Shown: piece by piece, positions 52,328 to 62,700 of the stretch
Layout: each line of letters starts with the position of its first letter
Numbering within the stretch: the stretch's first letter is position 1
Source: Marininema mesophilum
Lineage (GTDB): Bacteria; Bacillota; Bacilli; Thermoactinomycetales; DSM-45169
Direction: 5' to 3'
Length of the DNA: 64,000 nucleotides
Assembly: GCF_900106775.1 (NCBI RefSeq)
Contig: NZ_FNNQ01000003.1
Coordinates: 1 to 64,000 of the forward strand
Position numbers and translations under genes: made by a program
Notes under the pieces: model-generated
What the model was told of the DNA's origin: nothing
Database searches by the model: none
Seen by the model: only the letters and a program-made list of their open reading frames with translations

Positions 52328-53245
52328 ATGATCAATTGTAAAAAAGGCTTACGAATCCTGCTACTTAGTCTGGTTGTCATCGTCTCATTATCCCTATCTT
52401 TGATAGGGTCCTCCAACGCAAAAGCCGCTACAACATCTAAGTCCGAACTGTCGCCATACACCATGATTTCTAATGATGGTACGATTACTCCACCAACCAA
52501 ACCCTCTAACAAAACATTCAGCAAGCAACGGGATGGAGCTACTACTCCTAGTTACAAGGGAACTAATGCCCAAAAAGCTACCGTGAAAAATGGTCTTCCT
52601 TCTATCGGGGCCAAGTCCATTATCGGTCGCGATGACCGAGAGCGTGTCACCTCTACCACCTCCTATCCCTACAGTGCTATTGCACAAATCTCTACGGATC
52701 TCGGCGATTGCACGGGTTGGTTTATTAATGCAAATACCGTAGTCACCGCTGGTCACTGTGTCTATAACACAGACATCAACAAGTGGGCAAATTGGTCCAC
52801 CGTCACCCCTGGTAGGGATGGAAACAATGCTCCCTATGGTACCTATAATTCTAATTCCTTTCACTCGGTATCGGGTTGGATCAACAATGAAGATACCAAC
52901 TATAATTACGCAGTCATCAAGCTCAACTCTGATATTGGAAACAGAGTGGGTTACTTCGGTCTCCGCTTCCAATCCGGTCCTCTAATGGGTGCAGAGGAGA
53001 CCATTAGTGGATATCCTGGAGACAAACCCTATGGAACCCAATGGCGCCAAAATGATCGAATTAGCCAAGTCGATGATAAAAAATTATACTACACCAATGA
53101 TACTCACGCCCAAAGTGGCTCCCCTGTCTTTCTAAGGGATAACTACAGCATTGGTATTCATACCGATGGCGGAAATTCCTATAACAGTGGAATACGGATC
53201 AACGAAGATGTCTTCAACAACCTCGTGTATTGGGAAAACCAATAA
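52328..53245 (+). CDS. Secreted S1B protease paralogue lacking the catalytic Asp, copy 2
   Basis: The 305-residue protein is collinear with the protease at 48.9 kb: signal peptide (NAKA), propeptide and trypsin-like domain with His in VVTAGHCVYN and Ser in HAQSGSPVF. The triad Asp is replaced: the segment reads NYNYAVIKLN where copy 1 has NYDYAAIKIN. Copy 2 also lacks two Gly before the active-site QSGSP segment. It is therefore probably a poor or inactive protease. The ATG at 52328 follows GGAGG; the frame is open upstream to 52232. Confidence 0.88.
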   Translation: MINCKKGLRILLLSLVVIVSLSLSLIGSSNAKAATTSKSELSPYTMISNDGTITPPTKPSNKTFSKQRDGATTPSYKGTNAQKATVKNGLPSIGAKSIIGRDDRERVTSTTSYPYSAIAQISTDLGDCTGWFINANTVVTAGHCVYNTDINKWANWSTVTPGRDGNNAPYGTYNSNSFHSVSGWINNEDTNYNYAVIKLNSDIGNRVGYFGLRFQSGPLMGAEETISGYPGDKPYGTQWRQNDRISQVDDKKLYYTNDTHAQSGSPVFLRDNYSIGIHTDGGNSYNSGIRINEDVFNNLVYWENQ

Positions 53246-53280
53246 AAAAGCTTGGATATGATAACATTGATTTAAACAGA

Positions 53281-53320
53281 AAAAAGAGGCATTTGGGCAC
53301 AATCAAATGTCTCTTTTCTT
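53281..53320 (+). terminator. Terminator of protease copy 2
   Basis: AAAAGAGGCATTTG pairs with CAAATGTCTCTTTT and is followed by CTTT. Confidence 0.85.
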
Positions 53321-53535
53321 TGCAATCTATTACAATAAAAAAAGTTTTCATGATATATTTTATCCAGCATTTTCGGTTACCTAAACGGTTGATTACTCGA
53401 GCACAAGCATATCCATAGAAGTGAGGGTGGGGTTAAGCTAAAAGGTTGCTAGTAGCCTGAAAGATCAAACCATTTGCCAATCCGGAAAAAACAGAGTAAT
53501 CTTGATAATGAAAGCGTTTTATTTTTGAGTAATAC

Positions 53536-53553
53536 CTGAGCGAGCGCTCGGTT
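53536..53553. promoter_or_regulatory. Candidate TetR-family operator of the acyl-CoA operon
   Basis: CGAGCGCTCG (53541-53550) is a perfect 10-bp palindrome within TGAGCGAGCGCTCGGTT, 35 bases before the first gene. The operon encodes a TetR regulator (59103) that may bind it. Confidence 0.5.
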
Positions 53554-53586
53554 GGAATTTTCCTACCTTATTCGGAGGTGCTAATT

Positions 53587-54765
53587 ATGGCGGAAACAGT
53601 GATTTTGGGTGGAGCACGGACTCCCTTTGGAAAATTTGGCGGTGCACTCAAGGATCTATCTGCTGCGGAGTTGGGAGGAGTAGCGATTCGTGGTGCCTTA
53701 GAAAAGGCGGGTGTGCCAAATGACGCAGTAGAAGAAGTGATCATGGGAATGGTGCTCCAGGGTGGAGCCGGTCAGATTCCTTCACGTCAGGCGACTCGTC
53801 ATGCAGGCCTCCCTTGGGAAACACGGACGGAGACGATCAACAAGGTATGTGCATCCGGGATGCGTAGTGCGACCCTTGCCGATCAGATCATCCGTGCAGG
53901 GGATGCGGATTTGATGGTTGCTGGTGGGATGGAGAGCATGTCCAATGCTCCTTATATATTAAAGGGGGCTCGCTGGGGTCAACGCATGGGTGACGGGCAG
54001 ATGACTGACTTGATGATTCATGACGGTCTATGGTGTGCCTTCCATGATGTCCATATGATCGTCCATGGTAGCAATACGGCTGGGGAATATGAGGTATCCC
54101 GGGAAGAACAGGATGAGTGGGCGTTCCGTAGCCATCAGCGTGCGGCGGCGGCAATTGAAGCGGGGAGGCTGGCTGATGAGATCGTACCGGTTACTGTGAA
54201 GAGCCGCAAAGGGGAGACAATCATCGATACGGATGAAGCTCCGCGTAAGGATACGACGCTAGAAAAATTAATAGGGTTAAAACCTGTGTTTAAAAAAGAT
54301 GGCACGGTAACCGCGGGTAATGCACCAGGTGTGAATGATGGAGCCTGTGCGATGGTTCTCTCCTCGGCACAGAAGGCAGAAGAGCTGGGTGTGAAGCCGA
54401 TGGCTAAGCTACTGGGTCATGCCGCAGTAGGAATGTCTGCGAAGGATTTTCCGATCACGCCAGCCTATGCGATTAAAAAGTTGCTCCAAAAACATAACCT
54501 CTCCTTGGATGCGATTGACCTCTTTGAAGTGAATGAAGCCTTTGCCGCAGTCGCCTTGGCCAATGGTAAGATCCTTGGCTGGGATCATGAGAAGGTGAAT
54601 GTAAACGGTGGTGCGGTGGCACTCGGTCATCCGATTGGTGCGAGTGGTGCACGGATCATCCTGACCTTGATCCATGAATTACGTCGCCGTGGTGGCGGTC
54701 TTGGTGTAGCTGGGATCTGTAGTGGTGCAGCCCAAGGGGATGCCGTATTGATTCGTGTGGACTAA
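53587..54765 (+). CDS. mmgA: Acetyl-CoA C-acetyltransferase (thiolase)
   Basis: The 392-residue thiolase joins or splits acetoacetyl-CoA and acetyl-CoA. It has the nucleophilic Cys in NKVCASGMRS (about residue 88), NEAFA, and the C-terminal His and Cys in GHPIGASG and GICSGAAQGD. ATG 53587 follows GGAGG by 8 bases. It is the first gene of the acyl-CoA operon. It could also handle acetoacetyl-CoA from lysine breakdown, which is an inference. Confidence 0.93.
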   Translation: MAETVILGGARTPFGKFGGALKDLSAAELGGVAIRGALEKAGVPNDAVEEVIMGMVLQGGAGQIPSRQATRHAGLPWETRTETINKVCASGMRSATLADQIIRAGDADLMVAGGMESMSNAPYILKGARWGQRMGDGQMTDLMIHDGLWCAFHDVHMIVHGSNTAGEYEVSREEQDEWAFRSHQRAAAAIEAGRLADEIVPVTVKSRKGETIIDTDEAPRKDTTLEKLIGLKPVFKKDGTVTAGNAPGVNDGACAMVLSSAQKAEELGVKPMAKLLGHAAVGMSAKDFPITPAYAIKKLLQKHNLSLDAIDLFEVNEAFAAVALANGKILGWDHEKVNVNGGAVALGHPIGASGARIILTLIHELRRRGGGLGVAGICSGAAQGDAVLIRVD

Positions 54766-54804
54766 TTGCTGAATCCTATTTGCTGAGTAAAGGGGGAAAG
54801 TGTA

Positions 54805-55659
54805 GTGATTCAACAGGTTACTGTGATCGGTGCAGGTCAAATGGGGAGCGGAATCGCTCAGGTAGCGGCTCAAGCTGGTTTACAGGTGAAACTAAATGAC
54901 TTAAAAGAGGAATTTACCGCTAAAGGGCTGGCCGTGATCGAGAAGAATTTGACACGTCAGGTAACAAAGGGGCGTCTCACCGAAGCGGAACGGGATGAGA
55001 TCCTTGGGCGCATTGTGCCAAGGACGGATCTAACAGAGGCGGCTTCCAAGGCGGACCTGGTGATTGAAGCTGCTGTAGAAAATATGGAGATCAAGACGGA
55101 TCTTTTCCGGCGCTTAGATGAAATTTGCCCTGTTCATACGATTCTAGCTACTAATACATCCTCGCTTCCGATTACAGAGATTGCCGCCGCCACAAAACGA
55201 CCTGAGCAAGTGATTGGGATGCACTTTATGAACCCGGTGCCTGTGATGGAATTGGTGGAAGTGATCCGTGGATTGGCAACAAAGGATGAAGTCTACCAAA
55301 GGGTAGAGGACTTAGCAAAGGCTATGGGTAAAACCCCCGTTGAAGTGAATGATTTCCCAGGCTTTGTTTCCAACCGGATTCTGTTGCCGATGATTAATGA
55401 GGCGATCACGGCTGTCTATGAGGGAGTAGCGGAGCCGGAGGCGATTGATAAAGTGATGAAGCTAGGGATGAATCATCCGATGGGTCCTCTCACACTTGCT
55501 GATTTTATCGGTTTGGACACGTGTCTTTACATTATGGAAACCTTGCATGAAGGATTTGGGGATTCGAAATACCGTCCATGCCCACTCCTGCGTAAATATG
55601 TGAAAGCAGGCTGGCTGGGTCGTAAATCGGGTCGTGGCTTCTACGTTTACGAAAGCTAA
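54805..55659 (+). CDS. mmgB: 3-hydroxybutyryl-CoA dehydrogenase
   Basis: The 284-residue NAD(P)-dependent dehydrogenase of beta-oxidation has an N-terminal Rossmann motif (VIGAGQMGSGIAQVAA) and the catalytic segment MHFMNPVPVMELVEVI. The GTG at 54805 follows AGGGGG. It lies 39 bases after the thiolase gene. Confidence 0.93.
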   Translation: MIQQVTVIGAGQMGSGIAQVAAQAGLQVKLNDLKEEFTAKGLAVIEKNLTRQVTKGRLTEAERDEILGRIVPRTDLTEAASKADLVIEAAVENMEIKTDLFRRLDEICPVHTILATNTSSLPITEIAAATKRPEQVIGMHFMNPVPVMELVEVIRGLATKDEVYQRVEDLAKAMGKTPVEVNDFPGFVSNRILLPMINEAITAVYEGVAEPEAIDKVMKLGMNHPMGPLTLADFIGLDTCLYIMETLHEGFGDSKYRPCPLLRKYVKAGWLGRKSGRGFYVYES

Positions 55660-55751
55660 GGGAGAGAGTAAAGGAAAGTTTGTGATCGAATGAAGCAGAT
55701 GATGATCCGGTTTAGCATCCTTGGATATCTTGGAGTGGGAGAGATGGACGA

Positions 55752-56894
55752 ATGCAACTCCAATTGACAGATGAGCAACAGATGATGAAGAAAATGGTGC
55801 GGGATTTTTCCAAAAAGGAGATTGATCCATGGGTAGAATCCATGGATCAAGAGGATCGATTCCCCAAAGAAGCCGTCACTCAAATGGGAAGGCTGGGGTT
55901 GATGGGTATTCCTATTCCGGAGGCTTGGGGTGGAGGGGGAGCGGACTATCTCTCCTATATCCTCGCTCTGGAGGAGATCTCTCGGGTGAGTGCTACCGTA
56001 GGAGTGATCCTCGCAGTTCACACCTCAGTGGGAACCTACCCAATTCTCCAATATGGCACCCAGGCGCAGAAGGAAAAATATCTACACCCTCTAACGAGTG
56101 GTCAGTACCTGGGTGCCTTTGCCTTGACGGAGCCCCATGCGGGTTCAGATGCCAAGGGAATTCGCACTCGGGCAATACGCAAAGGGGATACCTATATCCT
56201 TGATGGAAGTAAGGTGTTTATCACAAATGCTGGAGCGGCCGATACCTATATCACCTTTGCAGTGACGGATCCATCACAGGGTTCTAAGGGGATCACGGCT
56301 TTTATTGTGGAGAAGAAGACACCAGGCTTTCATGTCGGAAAAAAAGAGAAAAAGATGGGCCTCGGAGGTTCTAACACGTGCTCCCTCAGCTTTGAGGAAG
56401 CAGAGGTACCCGTATCTCAGCGTTTAGGGGAAGAGGGGCAGGGATACGAAATTGCTCTTTCCAACCTTGCAGGGGGTCGCATCGGTATCGGTGCGCAAGC
56501 CCTTGGCATCGCCCAGGCAGCCCTTGATGCCGCGACGCTTTATGCGAAGGATCGGGAGCAGTTTGGGGGCCCGATTGGCCGATTACAGGGGATTCAGTAT
56601 AAATTGGCGGACATGGCTACCAAGGTTGAGGCCGCACGGCTTCTGATCTACCGCGCGGCGACGCTCCGTGAAGCAGGGTTACCCTGTCGTCTGGAGTCTT
56701 CGATGGCGAAGATGTTTGCTTCTGATGTAGCAATGGCTGTGACAACGGAGGCTGTACAGATTTTTGGTGGGTACGGATATACGCGGGAATTCCCGGTGGA
56801 ACGTCTATTCCGTGATGCGAAGATCACCCAAATTTATGAAGGAACCAACGAGATCCAACGAGTAGTGATTGCAGAAGACCTTCTACGCGGGTGA
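55752..56894 (+). CDS. acdA: Acyl-CoA dehydrogenase 1
   Basis: The 380-residue FAD enzyme forms the 2,3-double bond of short- or branched-chain acyl-CoA and passes electrons to ETF. It shows ALTEPHAGSDAKG, FITNAGAADTYITF and the C-terminal YGYTREFPVERLFRDAK and IYEGTNEIQR, the latter with the catalytic Glu in the short-chain position. It resembles AcdA/MmgC of Bacillus. It lies about 90 bases after mmgB. Confidence 0.92.
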   Translation: MQLQLTDEQQMMKKMVRDFSKKEIDPWVESMDQEDRFPKEAVTQMGRLGLMGIPIPEAWGGGGADYLSYILALEEISRVSATVGVILAVHTSVGTYPILQYGTQAQKEKYLHPLTSGQYLGAFALTEPHAGSDAKGIRTRAIRKGDTYILDGSKVFITNAGAADTYITFAVTDPSQGSKGITAFIVEKKTPGFHVGKKEKKMGLGGSNTCSLSFEEAEVPVSQRLGEEGQGYEIALSNLAGGRIGIGAQALGIAQAALDAATLYAKDREQFGGPIGRLQGIQYKLADMATKVEAARLLIYRAATLREAGLPCRLESSMAKMFASDVAMAVTTEAVQIFGGYGYTREFPVERLFRDAKITQIYEGTNEIQRVVIAEDLLRG

Positions 56895-56975
56895 GCCAAG
56901 TGAACCCTCCTTGTTCCATGATGAGACAACAAGAGAACCTGCACAAATCAGTGGCTGAAAAAGGGGCGTTATAAA

Positions 56976-58118
56976 ATGGATTTTCGTCTGAGTGAAGAAC
57001 ATGAAATGATGCGGAAGATGGTTCGAGACTTTGCCTTGAAAGAGGTAGCTCCCACTGCGGCGATTCGGGATGAAGAGGAGCGCTTTGACCGCTCGATCTT
57101 TGATAAGATGGGTACCCTTGGCCTAACCGGTATTCCCTGGGAAGAAAAATGGAGCGGTGCGGACTCTGATTTTTTAAGCTATGTGATCGCAGTAGAGGAA
57201 CTTTCCCGGGTTTGTGGATCGATAGGGGTAACTCTCTCTGCTCACCTCTCCTTGGCAAGCTGGCCCTTGTGGAAGTTTGGCAACGAGGAGCAGAAGGAAC
57301 GTTTCCTGAAGCCCCTGGCTGCGGGAAAGAAGATGGGTGCCTATGGATTGACCGAGCCAGGATCTGGTTCTGATTCCGCAAGGATGAAGACAACGGCTGT
57401 GCGTGATGGGGACCATTATATTTTAAATGGTAATAAGATCTTTATCACCAACGGTGGTGAAGCGGAGATCTATATCGTCTTCGCTGTGACCGATCATGCC
57501 CAAAAGCATCGCGGGATCACGGCCTTCATCGTAGAGAAGGATACACCGGGGTTTTCCATTGGGAAAAAGGAACAGAAGCTGGGGATTCGTTCCTCACCCA
57601 CCACGGAAATTGTTTTTGAAGATTGCCGAGTTCCAGTAGAGAACCGTCTGGGTGATGAGGGGCAAGGGTTTAAAGTGGCGATGATGACCCTGGATGGTGG
57701 CCGAAATGGGATCGCAGCTCAAGCCGTCGGAATCGCTCAGGGTGCCTTGGATGCAGCTACTGCCTATGCGAAGGATCGGAAGCAGTTCGGACAACCTATC
57801 GGCAAGCTTCAGGCCATTCAATTTAAATTAGCCGATATGGCGACCCAGATTGAAGCGGCCCGTCTGTTAACCTACCAGGCAGCGTGGTTAGAGTCCCAGG
57901 GTCTTCCCTATGGGAAAGCCTCTGCGATGGCAAAATTGTACGCAGGGGATGCAGCGATGAATATCACCACGGAAGCGGTACAAGTCTTTGGTGGGTATGG
58001 TTATACCCGGGAGTATCCGGTGGAGCGATTTATGCGCGATGCGAAAATTACGCAGATCTATGAAGGCACCAATGAAATTCAACGGGTAGTCATTGCTAAC
58101 TTTTTACTGAAGGACTAA
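56976..58118 (+). CDS. Acyl-CoA dehydrogenase 2
   Basis: The 380-residue paralogue of the preceding enzyme has the same motifs (GLTEPGSGSDSARM, FITNGGEAEIYIVF, IYEGTNEIQRVVI). The pair probably differ in chain preference (straight against branched). It lies about 80 bases after acdA in the same operon. Confidence 0.92.
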   Translation: MDFRLSEEHEMMRKMVRDFALKEVAPTAAIRDEEERFDRSIFDKMGTLGLTGIPWEEKWSGADSDFLSYVIAVEELSRVCGSIGVTLSAHLSLASWPLWKFGNEEQKERFLKPLAAGKKMGAYGLTEPGSGSDSARMKTTAVRDGDHYILNGNKIFITNGGEAEIYIVFAVTDHAQKHRGITAFIVEKDTPGFSIGKKEQKLGIRSSPTTEIVFEDCRVPVENRLGDEGQGFKVAMMTLDGGRNGIAAQAVGIAQGALDAATAYAKDRKQFGQPIGKLQAIQFKLADMATQIEAARLLTYQAAWLESQGLPYGKASAMAKLYAGDAAMNITTEAVQVFGGYGYTREYPVERFMRDAKITQIYEGTNEIQRVVIANFLLKD

Positions 58119-58146
58119 CGGTGAGCGAGGGAAGGAGGGGGTCTCC

Positions 58147-59106
58147 GTGCAGGAATGGGCAGAAGCGATCCGACGTGGTGACCGGCGCAAGGTGGCTCGT
58201 GCGATCAGTTGGATCGAAAATAGAGATGAGCGCCGAGAGCCCTTAATTGAAGCCCTTTTCCCTTATACGGGAAAAGCTTGCCTGATCGGGATTACGGGAG
58301 CCCCTGGGGCAGGTAAGAGCACCCTGGTGGATCGTCTAGTCAGTCAGGTACGCCGCCGCCAGGGGAAAAAGGTAGCCGTGATTGCTGTGGACCCGACGAG
58401 CCCCTTTACTGGGGGAGCGTTGCTTGGGGATCGTGTACGGATGACCCGCCATGCTCTCGATGAAGGGGTATTTATCCGCAGTATGGGTACGCGGGGTCAC
58501 CTTGGGGGGTTAGCTCACGCGGCTAAGGAGGCTACCCGTGTGCTAGATGCGGCGGGGACAGATGTGATTTTTATCGAAACGGTGGGAGTAGGACAGTCTG
58601 AAATTGATATCATGCATCTGGCTGACACGGTTACTTTAGTTCTAACCCCAGGTAGTGGGGATGCTGTACAGGTTTTTAAAGCGGGCATTATGGAGACAGC
58701 GGACCTCTTTGTTATTAATAAGGCGGATATGGACGGGACAAAGAAGCTTGTCCATGACGTGGAAGAGATGCTTCATTTAGCTAAAAGCGAAGCACCCTGG
58801 CTCCCTCCCATCTGTGAGACCGTCAGTAAAGATGGGCGGGGTATCGAGGATTTGTGGGCAACGTTGGAGGCCCACGATGCTTACTTGAAGGAGAGTGGAG
58901 AATGGGAGAAGCGGCGTTTTGTCCGCTTGCGGCGTGAGGTTCAGGAGATTATGGGCGAGGAGCTCACGCGACGGCTGCAAGCACATGTGCGGGACCCCTG
59001 CTTTCAACGTGATCTGGATCGCGTACAGGCGCGGGAGCAAGTTCCCCATGAAGTTGCCCGGTGCTGGCTTGAACGGTTGGCAGGTAAAGGAGGGGATACC
59101 CCATGA
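58147..59106 (+). CDS. meaB: MeaB/ArgK-type GTPase, B12-mutase chaperone
   Basis: The 319-residue G3E-family GTPase has P-loop GAPGAGKST, the segment DPTSPFTGGALLGDR, GTRGHLGGLA, ETVGVGQSE and NKAD. MeaB guards and loads adenosylcobalamin mutases. Its neighbour IcmF already carries its own G domain, so this one may serve another mutase, such as a methylmalonyl-CoA mutase outside the window. It starts with GTG and overlaps the TetR gene by 4 bases. Confidence 0.9.
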   Translation: MQEWAEAIRRGDRRKVARAISWIENRDERREPLIEALFPYTGKACLIGITGAPGAGKSTLVDRLVSQVRRRQGKKVAVIAVDPTSPFTGGALLGDRVRMTRHALDEGVFIRSMGTRGHLGGLAHAAKEATRVLDAAGTDVIFIETVGVGQSEIDIMHLADTVTLVLTPGSGDAVQVFKAGIMETADLFVINKADMDGTKKLVHDVEEMLHLAKSEAPWLPPICETVSKDGRGIEDLWATLEAHDAYLKESGEWEKRRFVRLRREVQEIMGEELTRRLQAHVRDPCFQRDLDRVQAREQVPHEVARCWLERLAGKGGDTP

Positions 59107-59747
59107 AGAGTGATGAGAGTGGAATTCCTTCCTTGGTCAAAAATCAGCGCTTAGTACAGGAACGACGAAGGCAGATTATCCAAGGTGCTTTTAACCTGTT
59201 TGTCCGCAAGGGCTTCCACAAGACGACTACTCGGGAGATTGCTCGGGAGTGCGGTCTCTCCATTGGAACGATGTATGAATATATCCAGAGCAAAGAGGAT
59301 GTCTTATATCTGGTCTGCGACCATATTCATACGGAGCTGGAGAGGCGCTTGCGTGAAGCGGTCACAGACATCTGTTCAGGAAAAGAGGGCCTTAAGCGAG
59401 CGGTGGCTGAGCACTTCCGCTTGATGGGAGAAATGAACGACTATGTGCTCCTCATTTATCAGGAGACCAAGTCCCTCTCCCAAGTAGCAAAAAAGCGCAT
59501 CCTCGATAAGGAAAAGGAGATGACCGCTTTATTTGAGGGGATTCTCCAACGTGGGATTCAGGATGGAACCTTAGCCTTGGAGCCTTCATTTGTAAAATTG
59601 ATGGCCCACAATATCATGGTTTTGGGGCAGATGTGGACTTTTCGTCGATGGGCTTTAGGAGGGCATTATACGCTGGAGGAATATACTCGCCGGCAGACCG
59701 CCCTCCTGTTGAGTGAGTGCACCCAAGAGGATCTGGGAGGCGAGTGA
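59103..59747 (+). CDS. TetR-family regulator of acyl-CoA genes
   Basis: The 214-residue protein has an N-terminal TetR helix-turn-helix (AFNLFVRKGFHKTTTREIAR, ECGLSIGTMYEYIQSKED) and an all-helical ligand domain. It lies inside the operon, between meaB and icmF, and probably represses it in response to an acyl-CoA. A palindromic site at 53541 is a likely operator. The start overlaps meaB. Confidence 0.9.
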   Translation: MKSDESGIPSLVKNQRLVQERRRQIIQGAFNLFVRKGFHKTTTREIARECGLSIGTMYEYIQSKEDVLYLVCDHIHTELERRLREAVTDICSGKEGLKRAVAEHFRLMGEMNDYVLLIYQETKSLSQVAKKRILDKEKEMTALFEGILQRGIQDGTLALEPSFVKLMAHNIMVLGQMWTFRRWALGGHYTLEEYTRRQTALLLSECTQEDLGGE

Positions 59748-59748
59748 A

Positions 59749-62700
59749 ATGACGAGCGAGATATATAAACCGCAGCACCCGGTAAGATTTGTAACAGCAG
59801 CCAGTCTCTTTGATGGTCATGATGCATCGATTAATTTATTCCGTCGTTTACTACAGGGGACGGGAGTGGAAGTGATTCATCTTGGCCACGATCGTTCTGT
59901 GGATCTCATCGTCGATGCGGCGATTCAGGAAGATGTACAGGGAATCGCTGTGTCCTCCTATCAGGGAGGACATATGGAATTCTTTAAATATATGGTGGAT
60001 CGTCTTCGTGAACGAGGTGGCGGGCACATCAAGGTTTTTGCTGGGGGAGGGGGCGTGATCGTTCCCCGGGAAATTAAGGAGCTACATGAATATGGTGTAG
60101 CCCGTATCTTCTCCCCTGAGGATGGCCGCATGATGGGTCTACAAGGAATGATCAACCATATGGTGCAGGCCTGTGATTTCCCTACCGTGGAAGAGGTGAC
60201 CTGGGAGGCAGAGAAAGCGATCACCGGTGATCCAGCGGCTGTTGCCCGCCTGATCACCCTAGCAGAAAAGGAACAAGAAACGGACTCTAAGGAAGATGTA
60301 GCGGCAACGCTGGCCGCTCACACTCTCCCAGGAGTCGAGGTGAAGCGGGTTCCTGTCGTCGGTTTAACCGGTACAGGTGGAGCAGGGAAAAGCTCCCTCA
60401 CCGATGAGTGGGTGCGCCGCTTTCTCGCTGATTTTCCAGAGAAACGGGTTGCGATCCTTTCCATTGACCCTTCCAAACAACGCACAGGTGGTGCATTACT
60501 CGGAGACCGCATTCGGATGAATGCTGTTCATCACCCTCGTGTCTATATGCGGAGCCTTGCCACGAGGAAATTTCGCTCGGAGATCTCAGCGGCTACCAAG
60601 GATGCGATTGCCGTTCTGAAAAACGCCGGTTTTGACCTGGTGTTGGTAGAGACGAGTGGGATAGGGCAAGGGGATGCGGACATCATCGAAGTTAGCGATC
60701 TGGCGGTCTATGTGATGACCTCGGAATTTGGAGCTCCTTCTCAATTGGAAAAGATCGAGATGCTTGATTATGCAGATTTCGTCGCTATCAATAAATTTGA
60801 TCGCAAGGGGTCTGAGGATGCTCTCCGGGACGTCAAAAAACAATACCGACGCAATCATAACCGCTTTGATGTTCCCGAGAATGAGCTCCCCGTCTTTGGA
60901 ACGATGGCTAGTCGTTTTAATGATCCAGGGACGGATCGATTCTATCGCGCGGTCATCGATAAACTCTCGGAAAAATGTAATCTTGATTGGGAATCGAGTT
61001 GGGGAACAAGTGGGGAGGCCGAGGCGGTGTATATTATCCCGCCTGAGCGCACCCACTACCTCCGGGATATCGCATCTACCCTTCGTAAATATCGGGAGTA
61101 CACCCAGGAACAATCCACCTTGGCCCGACGGTGGTTTCAGTTGCATGGGGTTCAGGAATTGTTGCAAGAAGAGGGAAGAACCAAGGAAGATGCCTCGTTA
61201 ACCTCCTTGTCCGAAGTGGAAGATGCGATCAAGGAGGCGCTCGCTCCTGAATCGAAAAAAGCTCTCGCAGCCTGGCCCGAAATCCAAGAAGCCTATCGAC
61301 AGGAAGAGCTCGTCGTCAACGTGCGAGATCGAGAGATTCGCACCCCTCTCTTTACTGAAACGCTGTCAGGTACCAAGATTCCTAAGGTTTCGTTACCACG
61401 CTACACGGACTGGGGAGATATTCTCCGTTGGCAGATGCAGGAGAATGTACCGGGTCGATTCCCTTTCACCGCTGGTGTCTTTCCATTGAAACGTGGGGAT
61501 GAAGATCCTAAGCGGATGTTTGCCGGGGAGGGGACACCCGAACGTACTAATCGGCGGTTCCATTATCTTTCTGAAGGGGAGCCTGCTAAACGCCTCTCTA
61601 CCGCCTTTGATAGTGTCACCCTCTACGGTCGTGATCCAGATGAACGGCCGGATATCTACGGGAAGATCGGTGAATCAGGGGTGAGCATCTGCACCCTAGA
61701 GGATATGAAGAAGCTGTACGCAGGCTTTGATCTGTGTGCTCCCTCTACCAGTGTATCGATGACGATCAATGGTCCCGCACCGATTATCCTGGCGATGTTC
61801 CTTAACACAGCGATGGATCAGCAGGTGGATAAATTCCGCGAAAAAGAAGAGCGGGAGCCCTCCTCCGAAGATTTACAGGAGATTCGTAGTAAGGCCTTGG
61901 CCTCGGTGCGTGGTACCGTGCAGGCGGATATCTTAAAGGAGGATCAGGGGCAGAACACCTGTATCTTCTCAACGGAATTTGCTCTGAAAATGATGGGGGA
62001 TATTCAGCAATACTTTATTGACCATGGGGTAAGAAACTACTACTCGGTCAGTATCAGTGGCTATCATATTGCAGAAGCAGGAGCCAATCCCATCTCTCAG
62101 TTGGCTTTTACACTAGCCAATGCCTTCACCTATGTGGAATACTACCTTTCCCGGGGAATGAAGATCGACCAATTTGCACCCAACCTCTCCTTCTTCTTCT
62201 CCAATGGCTTGGATGCGGAGTATGCGGTAATCGGTCGAGTAGCGAGAAGGATATGGGCAGTTGTAATGAAGCGCCTCTATGGGGCCAATGAGCGTAGTCA
62301 AAAGTTGAAATATCACGTACAAACATCGGGTCGTAGTCTTCATGCCCAAGAAGTTAACTTCAACGACATTCGCACTACGCTCCAGGCGTTAATGGCCTTA
62401 AACGATCAATGTAACTCCCTCCATACCAACGCCTTTGATGAGGCGATCACCACTCCCACCGAGGATTCTGTACGACGGGCGATGGCCATTCAGATGATTA
62501 TTACGAAGGAGTTGGGTCTTGCCAAAAACGAAAATTCCCTGCAGGGTTCCTTTATCATCGAGGAACTGACCGACCTGGTTGAGGAGGCCGTCCTCCAGGA
62601 GTTTGAACGGATCTCTGATCGGGGAGGCGTATTGGGTGCGATGGAAACCCAGTATCAGCGAGGAAAGATTCAAGAGGAGTCTCTTTACTACGAGACGAAG

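Noticed and set aside
60586..61201. Long alternative frames inside icmF on both strands
   Set aside because: They overlap a clear full-length IcmF and show no domain; high-GC coding sequence produces such frames.
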